From Nocardiopsis sp. TSRI0078 (GTDB lineage Bacteria > Actinomycetota > Actinomycetes > Streptosporangiales > Streptosporangiaceae), in contig NZ_LWLB01000033.1 in NCBI RefSeq assembly GCF_001905145.1, positions 372,001-436,000 of the forward strand: a stretch of 64,000 bases of DNA. Reading direction: 5' to 3'. A program made the translations under genes and the position numbers. A model generated the notes under the pieces. It was not told the DNA's origin. It searched no databases and saw only the letters and a program-made list of their open reading frames with translations. Positions 1 through 7,856 of this stretch are shown one piece after another (the first letter of the stretch is position 1; every line of letters starts with the position of its first letter).

Positions 1-167
1 TCTACAGCCCCGACGAGTTGCGCGAGGCCCTGGACCTGCCCCCGGAGGTGCCCGTCGTCTACTGCGACGCCCGCGACCGCAACTCCGTCGTCCGGGTCCT
101 GGTGACGCTGGTCAAGCACGCCATGGTCCTGGAGGCCCGCCAGAGCCACCACCGCCAGCTCGCCTGA
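1..167 (+). CDS. C-terminus of CvnD-type ATP/GTP-binding protein (partial)
   Basis: Only the last 54 codons are present, read from base 3 to the TGA at 165-167; the 5' part lies outside the window. The visible tail (ending HRQLA, with the stretches LREALDLPPEVPV and VLVTLVKHAM) resembles the C-terminus of the small MglA-like GTPases (CvnD) that close actinobacterial conservon operons, after a sensor kinase, a roadblock protein and a DUF742 protein. In that family the protein acts in membrane-associated signalling. No nucleotide-binding motif is visible here, so the assignment rests on tail similarity and actinobacterial context. Confidence 0.6.
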   Translation, partial: YSPDELREALDLPPEVPVVYCDARDRNSVVRVLVTLVKHAMVLEARQSHHRQLA

Positions 168-263
168 GCCGCGGGTGCCCCCATCGACGCCGGGGAGAGG
201 CCGAGGCCGAGATATCCGGCATATGCGGGCACCCGCGGTGCTCCAAACATGTGTGTCCGGCGT

Positions 264-269
264 TACTCT
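264..269 (+). promoter_or_regulatory. Candidate -10 element upstream of secA2
   Basis: TACTCT followed by GTGG, 19 bases before the ATG at 288. The same TACTCTG string occurs at 2662-2668 upstream of the next gene. If it is a -10 box, an in-frame ATG at 249 would lie upstream of the transcript, which favours the start at 288. Confidence 0.35.
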
Positions 270-287
270 GTGGTGGTGTTCGGACGA

Positions 288-2594
288 ATGGCGGAAAGCG
301 TCCGCCGCTTCCTGGGTAAGCCCGGCGCGGTGGATCTACGGCCCTATACCAAGCTCCTGTCGGCGATCGAGGCCGAGGAGGATGGTCTGCGTGAGCTCGG
401 CGACGCCGAGCTGACGGACAAGGCCATCGAACTCGGCAACGCCGAACTCCCCTACGGTCGTGACGACCTCGTGCTGCTGTGCGCCGTCGGCCGCGAGGCC
501 GCCCGGCGCACCCTGGGCGAGCGACCATTCGACGTTCAGCTCCTCGGTGTCATGGCCCTGCTCGACGGCCACGTCGCCGAGATGGCCACGGGCGAGGGCA
601 AGACCCTCTCGGGCGCCCTGGCCGCCGCCGGGTTCGCCCTGCGCGGCCAGCGCGTGCACCTGCTGAGCGTCAACGACTACCTGGCCAAGCGCGACGCCGA
701 GTGGATGCGCCCCCTCTACGACATGCTCGGCGTCACCGTGGGCTGGATCAACGAGGACTCCACGCCGCGGGAGCGCCGCGCCGCCTACTCCTGCGACGTC
801 ACCTACGCGGCCGTCAGCGAGCTGGGCTTCGACGTCCTGCGCGACCGCATGGTCACCGACATCGACGACCGGGTCGTGCCGCCGCCCAACGTGGCGATCG
901 TCGACGAGGCCGACTCGGTGCTCGTCGACGAGGCCCGCGTCCCGCTGGTGCTGGCCGGCGCCGCCGAGAGCGTGGCCGCCGACGTGGAGATGGCCGACGT
1001 CGTCCGCACGCTCAAGCCGCGCCTGCACTACGAGGTCGACGGGGAGGGACGCAACGTCCAGCTCACCGACGCCGGGATCGACGCCGTGGAGAAGGCGCTG
1101 GGCGGGGTGGACCTGTACTCCGAGGACGACACCTCCGTCCTGCCGCAGGTCAACCTGGCCCTGCACGCCCACGTCCTGCTCCAGCGCGACGTCCACTACG
1201 TGGTGCGCGACGGCGAGGTCCGGCTCATCAACGAGTCGCGCGGCCGCATCGCCCTGCTCCAGCGCTGGCCGGACGGCCTGCAGGCCGCGGTCGAGGCCAA
1301 GGAGAAGGTGGCGCTCAGCGAGACCGGCGAGGTGCTGGACTCCATCACCGTGCAGTCGCTCGTCCTGCGCTACCCCACGCGCGGCGGTATGACCGGTACC
1401 GCGATGGCCGTCGCCGAACAGCTCCGCGAGTTCTACGAGCTGGAGGTCGCGGTCATCCCCTCCAACAAGCCGAACATCCGGGAGGACCACGGCACGCGCC
1501 TGTACGCCACGCGCGAGGAGAAGGAGGACGCCCTCGTCGCCAAGGTGGAGGAGGTCCACAAGACCGGGCGGCCGATCCTCATCGGTACCCAGGACGTGGC
1601 CGAGTCCGAGCTGCTGGCCGGGCGCCTGCGCGAGGCCGGGCTGGAGTGCGTGGTCCTCAATGCCAAGAACGACGCCGACGAGGCCTCGATCATCGCCGAG
1701 GCGGGCACCTACGGCGCCGTCACCGTCTCCACGCAGATGGCCGGCCGCGGTACCGACATCCGCCTGGGCGGCAGCGACATGGCCGACCGCGACCGGGTGG
1801 TGGAGGCCGGCGGCCTGTACGTGATGGGCTTCGGCCGCTACCCCAGCAGCCGCCTGGACGGGCAGCTGCGCGGCCGCGCCGGGCGCCAGGGCGACCCGGG
1901 CGACTCCATCTTCTTCGTCAGCATGGACGACGACCTGGTGGTCAACCACGCCTCGGAGACCACGGGGTACCAGACCACCGCCGAGGGCGAGATCACCGAC
2001 GAGGGCTGGCTGAACATGGTGGACCACGCGCAGCGGGTCGCCGAGGGGCAGCTGCTGGAGGTGCACCGCAACACCTGGCGGTACAACCAGCTGATCGACG
2101 TGCAGCGCGACGTGGTCCTGGAGCACCGTGAGATGGTCCTGACCGGCGACCAGGGCGACCGGCAGGTCAGGGCCGACCGCAAGGAGCGGCACGCGGAGCT
2201 GGTGGAGGAGCTGGACGAGGAGAAGGTCGCCCAGGCGGCGCGCCTGATCACCCTGTACCACCTGGACCGGGGCTGGACCGACCACAACGCCTTCCTGTCG
2301 GAGCTGCGGGAGGGCATCCACCTGCGCTTCCTGGGCCGCCGCGACCCGCTGGACGAGTTCAACCGCGAGGCGGTGCCGGTCTTCAAGGGCTTCCTGGACC
2401 AGGCGCGCGCCCGCGCCGCGGAGAGCTTCGAGGAGCTGGAGGTGGAGGACGGCGAACTCGACGTCGGCTCGGTGGGCGTCAAGCGCCCGTCGATGACGTG
2501 GACCTACATGGTGCACGACCACCCGTTCAGCTCGGCGTTCGAGACCCTGGTGGGCAGGCTCAAGGGCGGACGGGGCTCCTCCTCGGGGGGCTGA
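288..2594 (+). CDS. secA2: Accessory Sec system translocase SecA2
   Basis: ATPase motor of the accessory Sec export route, thought to push a subset of proteins through SecYEG at the membrane. The 768-residue product begins MAESVRRFLGKPG. It has the Walker A motif MATGEGKTL near residue 100, a DEAD-type Walker B (VDEADSVLVDEAR) near residue 205, the helicase C-terminal motif QMAGRGTDIRLGG near residue 485 and RGRAGRQGD shortly after. It is about 770 residues and lacks the zinc-binding tail of housekeeping SecA, and the sequence is closer to mycobacterial SecA2 than to SecA1. An in-frame ATG at 249 would add 13 residues but precedes a likely -10 box. It is apparently monocistronic, followed by a strong hairpin. 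Its substrates cannot be inferred here. Confidence 0.93.
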   Translation: MAESVRRFLGKPGAVDLRPYTKLLSAIEAEEDGLRELGDAELTDKAIELGNAELPYGRDDLVLLCAVGREAARRTLGERPFDVQLLGVMALLDGHVAEMATGEGKTLSGALAAAGFALRGQRVHLLSVNDYLAKRDAEWMRPLYDMLGVTVGWINEDSTPRERRAAYSCDVTYAAVSELGFDVLRDRMVTDIDDRVVPPPNVAIVDEADSVLVDEARVPLVLAGAAESVAADVEMADVVRTLKPRLHYEVDGEGRNVQLTDAGIDAVEKALGGVDLYSEDDTSVLPQVNLALHAHVLLQRDVHYVVRDGEVRLINESRGRIALLQRWPDGLQAAVEAKEKVALSETGEVLDSITVQSLVLRYPTRGGMTGTAMAVAEQLREFYELEVAVIPSNKPNIREDHGTRLYATREEKEDALVAKVEEVHKTGRPILIGTQDVAESELLAGRLREAGLECVVLNAKNDADEASIIAEAGTYGAVTVSTQMAGRGTDIRLGGSDMADRDRVVEAGGLYVMGFGRYPSSRLDGQLRGRAGRQGDPGDSIFFVSMDDDLVVNHASETTGYQTTAEGEITDEGWLNMVDHAQRVAEGQLLEVHRNTWRYNQLIDVQRDVVLEHREMVLTGDQGDRQVRADRKERHAELVEELDEEKVAQAARLITLYHLDRGWTDHNAFLSELREGIHLRFLGRRDPLDEFNREAVPVFKGFLDQARARAAESFEELEVEDGELDVGSVGVKRPSMTWTYMVHDHPFSSAFETLVGRLKGGRGSSSGG

Positions 2595-2613
2595 TAATTC
2601 GACTATTCGCCGA

Positions 2614-2647
2614 TGCGCGGGTCAGGACCAAAGTCCCGGCCCGCGCA
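2614..2647 (+). terminator. Intrinsic terminator after secA2
   Basis: TGCGCGGG (2614-2621) pairs with CCCGCGCA (2640-2647) across an 18-base loop and is followed by TTACTTTTGT, the T-rich tract expected of a rho-independent terminator. Confidence 0.7.
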
Positions 2648-2725
2648 TTACTTTTGTCAGCTACTCTGGCCAAAACACCGGACAGGCCTGAAAACGGCGT
2701 CCTCAATTGCTCTGTCCGGGTTAGC

Positions 2726-3043
2726 ATGGCGGGGCTTTCAATGGAATCCGAGACGGTTGGGACTGAATCCACTGTGGTCCACGAGGTCGGCGCGCAGGAG
2801 AAGATCAGTTACGGGCGGAACGACCGCTTCGCGGGAGGTCCGGTCGGCGGGGGCAGCTTCTGGACCGATGACGACGGCCAGCCCGTCGCCAAGATCGGCG
2901 GGCCCCGGGAGTGGCGCCCCACGCCCATGATCGACGTCCGTGTGGGTGACGTGTTCAGCGTCGGGGGACAGGCGTGGAGGGTGACCGATATCGTCGACGC
3001 GGACAGCCCCTCCGCATATCTGCTGGCCACGCGGATAAGCTGA
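2726..3043 (+). CDS. Conserved hypothetical protein, 105 aa
   Basis: Soluble acidic protein with no signal peptide or membrane segment. The C-terminal 45 residues (VRVGDVFSVGGQAWRVTDI and LLATRIS) form a short beta-rich block typical of small actinobacterial proteins of unknown function. A second in-frame ATG at 2741 is an alternative start; no convincing ribosome site separates the two. The gene lies alone between the secA2 terminator and its own hairpin at 3051-3070, so it is probably transcribed by itself, perhaps from the TACTCT box at 2662. No function can be given. Confidence 0.7.
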   Translation: MAGLSMESETVGTESTVVHEVGAQEKISYGRNDRFAGGPVGGGSFWTDDDGQPVAKIGGPREWRPTPMIDVRVGDVFSVGGQAWRVTDIVDADSPSAYLLATRIS

Positions 3044-3050
3044 CTCCGCG

Positions 3051-3070
3051 CCCGGGGTGGACACCCCGGG
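3051..3070 (+). terminator. Intrinsic terminator after the 105-aa gene
   Basis: CCCGGGGT pairs with ACCCCGGG in a tight hairpin just 7 bases after the stop codon, followed by CCTTCGTCTTTCTTGTT. Confidence 0.7.
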
Positions 3071-3083
3071 CCTTCGTCTTTCT

Positions 3084-3928
3084 TGTTCGGCCGGGAATCG
3101 CAACCACGTGCAACCTTCCCCCGGGTTGGCGCTTTCGGTTCCCGGTTTTACTGTTGCCGCCTCCTTCGGGGGAAGGGCGCGTTCCCGTGTGGTTTCCGGG
3201 GCTTTTGTGGCCTCTGTGGGCACGGGGGTTTGGGGGGCGGGAGGCGGAAGAGGGGGCGCTTCCGTGCAGGTCAGGGAAGAGGGCGAGGCACCAACCAGGA
3301 GGAATCGAGACGTTCCGGTTATCTGATGGAGGGTGTTCGTGTTACCGGCGCCTCGTTAACGTCTGTTGGGCAGGGCGCGCCCCGGCCGGGAGGTTCCCCC
3401 ACTCCCAGCGGATCTCGGGCCGCTGCGCCCTGTCGCCCCCAAGGTTGGTCCCAGGGGCTGTCCCCCGCCCCTGGGCCTGACCGCCCCCGCGGCGGCGGGG
3501 AGGAGTTCCCCCGGCTCCGACCGCGCCGTCGCCGGGCGGGGCCGTGCCGACGCACACGGCCCCCGCATCGCCGCCTCCGCACGGGCCCCGTGGCGGAATC
3601 GGGTTCCCCGCCGACGGCGCACTCAGGCCAGATCGGGTAGATCCTGTTCCATCACCTCGACCGCTCCTGGCTGTCTTGGTTCACCTCGTATGCGGATGCA
3701 GTTGCGACTCTTGCGGTAGAACGCGTTCCAGTATTAACCTCTGGGTATGCCTGACCCGGTGAGGGCACCCGTGCGGTTCGTCCGCGGGGTGTCAGCGGGC
3801 GGCAGGCGAGAACCGTCGCCCGTCGAAGTCGGATCGCGCCCCGACTTCGGCGGGCGACGTCCGTTGCGGGCGGTCGGAGCCGCGGCGGGCCCCGGCGGCA
3901 CGGCGTGCCCCCGGGCCGCGCAAGGCTC
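3084..3928. other. Gene-poor intergenic region
   Basis: About 850 bases with no convincing gene. The open frames here (for example 3083-3640 plus) are Arg/Pro-rich, have poor starts and match nothing recognised. Base composition is more mixed than in the flanking genes. A TTGCGG at 3711 and TATTAA at 3732 with a 15-base spacer could be a weak promoter. It would drive a 61-codon frame at 3747-3932 that looks non-coding. The palindrome GAACGCGTTC sits at 3719-3728. A long hairpin lies at 3815-3858. Confidence 0.5.
3815..3858. repeat. 18-bp inverted repeat
   Basis: GTCGCCCGTCGAAGTCGG (3815-3832) and its near-perfect reverse complement (3841-3858, one G-T wobble) flank an 8-base loop. It stands 70 bases downstream of the minus-strand gene ending at 3929, so it may be that gene's terminator. 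No T-run follows. Confidence 0.6.
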
Positions 3929-4276
3929 CTAGGGGATGAGGCGGCGGATCCGGGCGAAGGTGGGGCAGGGCCAGGTCAGGAGGCATCCCCGGCAGCGGCA
4001 CTCGCCGTGCTCTCCCGCGTCGGGGGCGTGCAGGTGCAGCAGGTCCACGCACACGTCGGCCAGGGAGGACACCTCCTCGCGGGCGTTGGCGTAGAAGGCG
4101 ACGTCGTTGATGCGGGCCAGAGCGCTGGGGGACCTCGCGGCCGGGATCCCGACCGTGTCCGGTTCCCAGGGGGCCGCCCGCGTCGAGCGCTCCCGGATGC
4201 ACAGTACGCACTGGAGCAGCCTCGCGTGTTCGAAGAGGGGACCCCTTCCCGACGCTGGTCTGGTGAACGGCGGCAT
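3929..4276 (-). CDS. Small Cys-containing hypothetical protein with WPCPT motif, 115 aa
   Basis: The product has an early pair CVLC (residues 23-26) and a C-terminal cluster ECRCRGCLLTWPCPT, seven cysteines in all if the single Cys of VCVDLLH is counted. The C-terminal pattern with WPCPT recurs in small actinobacterial proteins of unknown function and may bind a metal. It differs from the spaced four-cysteine pattern of WhiB proteins, so WhiB is unlikely. The start is supported by GGGGGAG eight bases upstream of the ATG. It is transcribed alone, with a palindrome in front of it. Confidence 0.7.
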   Translation of the reverse strand: MPPFTRPASGRGPLFEHARLLQCVLCIRERSTRAAPWEPDTVGIPAARSPSALARINDVAFYANAREEVSSLADVCVDLLHLHAPDAGEHGECRCRGCLLTWPCPTFARIRRLIP

Positions 4277-4307
4277 CGCTGATCTCCCCCAACGGGTGGA
4301 TACGCAG

Positions 4308-4336
4308 CTTCACTGTGATCACACAGCGTATACCTA
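4308..4336 (-). promoter_or_regulatory. Candidate promoter and palindrome upstream of the WPCPT gene
   Basis: The perfect palindrome TGTGATCACA (4314-4323) lies next to GTATAC (4328-4333), which could act as a -10 box on the minus strand. The gene starts at 4276. The palindrome would overlap the transcription start, a typical operator position. The binding protein is unknown. Confidence 0.35.
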
Positions 4337-4449
4337 TCGTCGCCCGATGTCGCGACATGCCGGTGCGGGGGAGCGGGGCCGGTACGGGGTGCGGTGACGG
4401 GGACGGGCCGCCCGGGAGGGGCGGCCCGCGGAAGGGGACGGGGTTCTCC

Positions 4450-4472
4450 GGTTCCCAGCGGACCTGGGAACC
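4450..4472 (-). terminator. Hairpin closing the cyd transcript
   Basis: GGTTCCCAG (4450-4458) pairs perfectly with CTGGGAACC (4464-4472) across a 5-base loop, 8 bases downstream of the cysteine-rich peptide's stop codon. Its place suggests that the peptide ends the cydAB transcript. Confidence 0.6.
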
Positions 4473-4479
4473 CGGTGCT

Positions 4480-4593
4480 CTAGCTGCAGGAGCCGCCGCA
4501 GCTGCAGGAGCCGCCGCTCTGGCAGCCGCAGCCGCAGCCAGATCCGCAGCTGCATCCGCTCAGGTCGGGGGTCGTGGTCAGGGGGTGAGTCAC
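4480..4593 (-). CDS. Cysteine-rich small peptide, 37 aa
   Basis: A GTG start preceded by GAGGAGG at 3-base spacing opens a 37-codon frame. After a Thr/Pro-rich start (MTHPLTTTPDLSG) the product is almost only Cys, Gly and Ser. It has 8 cysteines in the last 24 residues, arranged as CSC, C, CGCGC... and a second CSC. It has no signal peptide or hydrophobic segment. The Shine-Dalgarno, the GTGA overlap with the preceding frame and the hairpin immediately downstream argue that it is real and is co-transcribed with cydAB. The composition is metallothionein-like. Metal binding or a post-translationally modified peptide are possible roles, but neither is shown. Confidence 0.7.
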   Translation of the reverse strand: MTHPLTTTPDLSGCSCGSGCGCGCQSGGSCSCGGSCS

Positions 4594-4787
4594 AGTCCCT
4601 CCTCAGGGGCTCGACGACGCCCGTGCGCGATCACGCCGTGGCCTCCCCCGGTGGGAGGGGCGTCACGGGCGTGTTTCCCGGACGGGAGCGTGCCCGCTCT
4701 CCCGATCCTCCAACCCGGCGGGGGTGCCCCGGCAGGCGCCACGGAGCCGCCGTGGAACGGCCGTACCCGCGCGACCTGGGGGTTCAC
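4590..4787 (-). CDS. Putative 65-aa protein between cydB and the Cys-rich peptide
   Basis: A GTG start lies 9 bases after the cydB stop, with GGAGGAG between them, an unusually good ribosome site. The frame ends in a TGA that overlaps the GTG of the cysteine-rich peptide, the arrangement of translational coupling. The product is basic and Gly/Pro/Arg-rich, with no cysteine, membrane segment or recognised domain, and its codon use is less biased than in the flanking genes. It may serve mainly to couple translation. The position is the main support. Confidence 0.4.
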   Translation of the reverse strand: MNPQVARVRPFHGGSVAPAGAPPPGWRIGRAGTLPSGKHARDAPPTGGGHGVIAHGRRRAPEEGL

Positions 4788-4796
4788 CTCCTCCGG

Positions 4797-5720
4797 TCAG
4801 GCGAAGAAGGTCGGGGCGCCCGCCGGGCGGCGTGTCATTCGGTAGAGCCAAACCTGCCCGACGAACATGACCGGAACCACGGGAACCAGGGACGCCCACA
4901 CGAACACCTCGACCGTGGAGGGGATCTCGGTGGAGGGCAGCCGGGCCGCCAGCGCCACCAGCAGGCCCGGGACCGCGATCGCCGCCGCCGACGTGTGCCG
5001 GGACAGCATCGGGCCCGCCAGACCGCTGGTGGCCGCCAGGGCGACCAGCAGCGCCGCGGTCAGGGCGGCCGCGACGGGGAGCGCGGACAGCGCGGGACCG
5101 CCGGGCAGCGGTGCCGACGCCGCCGCCAGCGCCACCGTCCCCAGAGCGGTCCTGGCGAACACGCGGGTGTCGCGTGCGGCGACGTCCGCGCACTCGGAGT
5201 CCGCCGGGCCGACCAGCCGCTCGGCGCCGAAGGCCGCGCCGCGCAGCGCGAACAGCGCCATGACGGCGACCGCGCACAGCACGGTGAACGGGCTCGCGGT
5301 GAGCCCGTCCGTGAGCAGGCCCGCCACCGTCAGCCCCCACGCGGAGGCGAGGCTCCAACTGCCCGCGACGACCGCGCCGTCGCAGGCCAGCCGCCACCGG
5401 TCGCCGTCCACACGGGCGCGCAGCCACAGTCCGGCGTCGCGCACCAGCCATCCGGCCAGCAGGACGGCGAGCACCGGCCACAGCCCGGTGACCACGTGGT
5501 GCTCCAGGACGGGGAACAGGCCCGCCAGGACGCCGACGGCGCCGACCAGCCACACCTCCGAGGCGAGGAAGTAGGGGGCGATCGCGGCGACCACGCGGCG
5601 GCGCTGCTCCGTGCCGCGCGCCACGTGCGGCATCAGCATGCCGAGGCCCACGTCGGCGCCCGCGAGGACGAGGTAGCCCACGAGGAGCAGGGCGAGGAGT
5701 GCGGGGGAGAGGGGGTCCAT
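4797..5720 (-). CDS. cydB: Cytochrome bd ubiquinol/menaquinol oxidase subunit II
   Basis: Second subunit of the high-affinity cytochrome bd terminal oxidase in the cytoplasmic membrane, which reduces oxygen to water at low oxygen tension without pumping protons. The 307-residue product is mostly hydrophobic with about eight membrane helices. It carries the family's N-terminal signature LVGYLVLAGADVGLGML, where other members have a Gly-Tyr and D/G-rich first helix. It follows cydA by 18 bases. CydCD, the usual assembly transporter, is not in the window. The downstream small ORFs appear coupled to it. Confidence 0.9.
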   Translation of the reverse strand: MDPLSPALLALLLVGYLVLAGADVGLGMLMPHVARGTEQRRRVVAAIAPYFLASEVWLVGAVGVLAGLFPVLEHHVVTGLWPVLAVLLAGWLVRDAGLWLRARVDGDRWRLACDGAVVAGSWSLASAWGLTVAGLLTDGLTASPFTVLCAVAVMALFALRGAAFGAERLVGPADSECADVAARDTRVFARTALGTVALAAASAPLPGGPALSALPVAAALTAALLVALAATSGLAGPMLSRHTSAAAIAVPGLLVALAARLPSTEIPSTVEVFVWASLVPVVPVMFVGQVWLYRMTRRPAGAPTFFA

Positions 5721-5738
5721 GGCAGCGGCCTTCCTGGC

Positions 5739-7007
5739 TCAGAACGTGTGGACGGGGGCGGCGGGCTCCTGGGGGGCCTCGGGGTGCTCTGTGCGGCGCT
5801 CGGCCAGCGGACCGCCCTCGGGGCCGCGCCGCGCGTAGCGCACCAGGAGCCAGTAGGTGACCGCGGCCAGGACCGCGAAGGCCACGGTGAAGAACCCGAA
5901 GGAGAGCACGGCCGTGCCCGGGGACATGGGTGTCACCGCGTCGGCGGTGGTCAGGTGGTGCACCACCACCCAGGGCTGGCGGTTGGTCTCCCGGAACACC
6001 CAGCCGGCGACGATCCCGGCGTAGGGCAGGACCGGTGCGGCGACCAGCGGGGCGAGCAGCCACCTCCGCCGCCGTACCCCCTGGACCCGGCGGCTGACCA
6101 GCCAGCCCAGCAGCATCGTCGGGCCGATGAGGAACATCACCGCGTACACCGTGAACATGAGGATCTCGCCGGTCGAGTTGGCGGCCCGCACGAGTCCTCC
6201 CTCCGAGGCCGCCTCGACCGCCTCGATCTCCGCGGCGGTGTAGGTGAGGCCGCTGGTGGGCGGATCCTCCCCGAAGTAGCCGAACTGCATTCCGCCGAAG
6301 ACGGCCACCAGTTCGGACGTGAGCGCCATCGTGATCGCCGTGTACCGGACACCCCGTCCGAAGACGCCGTGCGGGTCGCCGCGGCGGATCAGGTGGTAGG
6401 CGCTGACCGCACCCACCACCAGGGCGCCGACCACCAGCGAGCTGGTGACGATGTGCCCGAACGCCATCACGGCCGCCGGATTGGTCATCAGCGCGACGGG
6501 ATCGGTCATGTGCGCCACGCCGTCGACCATCTCGAAGCCCACGGGGTTGCGCAGGAAGCCGTTGGAGACCAGTACCCACCACGCCGACGCGTACGCCGTC
6601 GCGGTGACGACGGCGAAGCAGGCCAGGTGCGCCCACCGGCCCATGCGGTCCCAACCGAAGATCCACAGCCCCAGGAACGTGGACTCGACGAAGAACGCCG
6701 TCATCGTCTCCAGGGCCAGGGGCGCGGCGAAGGTGTAGCCGAACATCTCGTGCAGACCGCTCCAGTTGAGCGCGAGCTGGAGCTCCATCACCAGGCCGGA
6801 CAGGACCCCCATGCCGTAGTTGACCAGGTACAGGCCGCCCCAGAACCGCACGGCGGTCATCCGGGAGCGGTCGCCGCGCAGGGTGGCGACCAGCTGGGTG
6901 GTGAGGATGTACGGGGCGAGCCCGAGGGTCAGTGCCACGAACGTGTAGTGCGTGGCCGCGGTCAGCGCGAACTGCAGCCGTGCCAGGAGAAGGGGGTCTT
7001 CGAACAT
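5739..7007 (-). CDS. cydA: Cytochrome bd oxidase subunit I
   Basis: Catalytic subunit that binds hemes b558, b595 and d and oxidises quinol. The product from the chosen ATG is 422 residues and begins MFEDPLLLARLQFALTAATH, with the conserved early His for heme ligation. It also has the helix-2/3 region RFWGGLYLVNYGMGVLSGLV and the quinol-loop region with GWVFRETNRQPW. An upstream in-frame ATG at 7073 would add 22 Arg/Pro-rich residues and is rejected. GAGG lies a few bases before the chosen start. A two-component system sits directly upstream on the same strand, and a palindrome shared with that system's promoter lies 121 bases before the start. Confidence 0.93.
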   Translation of the reverse strand: MFEDPLLLARLQFALTAATHYTFVALTLGLAPYILTTQLVATLRGDRSRMTAVRFWGGLYLVNYGMGVLSGLVMELQLALNWSGLHEMFGYTFAAPLALETMTAFFVESTFLGLWIFGWDRMGRWAHLACFAVVTATAYASAWWVLVSNGFLRNPVGFEMVDGVAHMTDPVALMTNPAAVMAFGHIVTSSLVVGALVVGAVSAYHLIRRGDPHGVFGRGVRYTAITMALTSELVAVFGGMQFGYFGEDPPTSGLTYTAAEIEAVEAASEGGLVRAANSTGEILMFTVYAVMFLIGPTMLLGWLVSRRVQGVRRRRWLLAPLVAAPVLPYAGIVAGWVFRETNRQPWVVVHHLTTADAVTPMSPGTAVLSFGFFTVAFAVLAAVTYWLLVRYARRGPEGGPLAERRTEHPEAPQEPAAPVHTF

Positions 7008-7127
7008 CGTCGGGCCTCGCGTTCGGCGGTGGGAACGCGTCCAAGCATCCGGCGGGGGCGGGGACGGGCGCATCGTCCCGGCGGGGACTCCTCACGGCCG
7101 CCTCCGGGGGTAGGAGCGCGGGAGGAG

Positions 7128-7145
7128 GTACACCGGTGGGTGTAC
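7128..7145. promoter_or_regulatory. Palindromic operator upstream of cydA
   Basis: GTACACC-GGTG-GGTGTAC, a perfect 7-bp inverted repeat with a 4-base centre. It matches the form GTACnCC-N4-GGnGTAC found again at 9118-9135 upstream of the two-component kinase, and both copies are followed by GGG. It is probably the binding site of the response regulator encoded next door. Confidence 0.6.
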
Positions 7146-7187
7146 GGGTGATCCCCGAGGCGGCCCCGGGGTTGCCTGGGGCCGGCC

Positions 7188-7856
7188 CTACCGGCTCCAC
7201 CGGGGCGTGACGAGGGCGGTCTCGTAGGCGATGACGACCAGTTGGGCGCGGTCGCGCACGCCCAGCTTCACCATGGCCCGGCTGACGTGGGTCTTGGCGG
7301 TGGCCGGGCTGACCACCAGGCGGGCGGCGATCTCCTCGTTGGACAGGCCGCCGCCGACCAGGGCGACCACCTCGCGCTCGCGCTCGGTGAGCCCGTTCAG
7401 CCGCACGGAGGGGTCGGGTGCGCTCGGCGGGCGGCGTGCGTAGTCGGCGATCAGCCGCCGGGTGATCCCGGGGGAGAGCAGGGCCTCGCCGCCGTGCACC
7501 ACCCGTACCGCCTGCAGCAGGTCACGGGGCTCGGTGTCCTTGACCAGGAACCCGCTGACCCCCGAGCGCAGCGCCTCGAAGATGTACTCGTCCAGGTCGA
7601 AGGTGGTGAGGACGACGATCCGCGTCGACTCCAGGCCGGAGTCGGAGAGGATGCGCTCGGCGGCGGCCAGGCCGTCCACGCCGGGCATGCGGATGTCCAT
7701 CAGGACCACGTCGGGGCGCTCGGCGCGCGCCAGCCGGACGGCCTCCTCGCCGTCGGCGGCCTCGGCGACCACCTCGATGTCGGGGGCGCTGTCCAGCAGC
7801 GCGCGAAACCCCGCGCGCACCAGGGCCTGGTCGTCTGCGAGCAGTACCCGGATCAA
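7188..7856 (-). CDS. NarL/LuxR-family response regulator
   Basis: DNA-binding output half of a two-component system. The 222-residue product begins IRVLLADDQALVRAGFRALL. It has the acidic pocket DD near residue 8, the phospho-acceptor Asp in VVLMDIRMPGVDG near residue 54, the switch Thr and the Lys of LVKDTEPRDLL. It ends in a LuxR-type helix-turn-helix (LTEREREVVALVGGG to AKTHVSRAM). The start is TTG and shares four bases with the kinase stop (TTGA). The neighbours and the shared palindrome suggest that it controls its own operon and cydAB. Confidence 0.9.
   Translation of the reverse strand: MIRVLLADDQALVRAGFRALLDSAPDIEVVAEAADGEEAVRLARAERPDVVLMDIRMPGVDGLAAAERILSDSGLESTRIVVLTTFDLDEYIFEALRSGVSGFLVKDTEPRDLLQAVRVVHGGEALLSPGITRRLIADYARRPPSAPDPSVRLNGLTEREREVVALVGGGLSNEEIAARLVVSPATAKTHVSRAMVKLGVRDRAQLVVIAYETALVTPRWSR

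Noticed and set aside
249-287. Upstream ATG start for SecA2
   Set aside because: Lies before the likely -10 box at 264 and adds residues without similarity.
336-2522. 728-codon minus-strand open frame antisense to secA2
   Set aside because: High GC keeps antisense frames open; the His/Val/Gln-rich product has no motifs, while the plus-strand SecA2 is complete.
3083-3640. 185-codon plus-strand frame in the gene-poor region
   Set aside because: Arg/Pro/Gly-rich and a weak start directly in the terminator hairpin's tail.
4314-4323. TGTGATCACA as a CRP site
   Set aside because: The standard CRP spacing TGTGA-N6-TCACA is not met; recorded only as a palindrome.
4623-7151. 842-codon plus-strand open frame over cydAB
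   Set aside because: Antisense shadow; Gly/Arg/His-rich with no domain.
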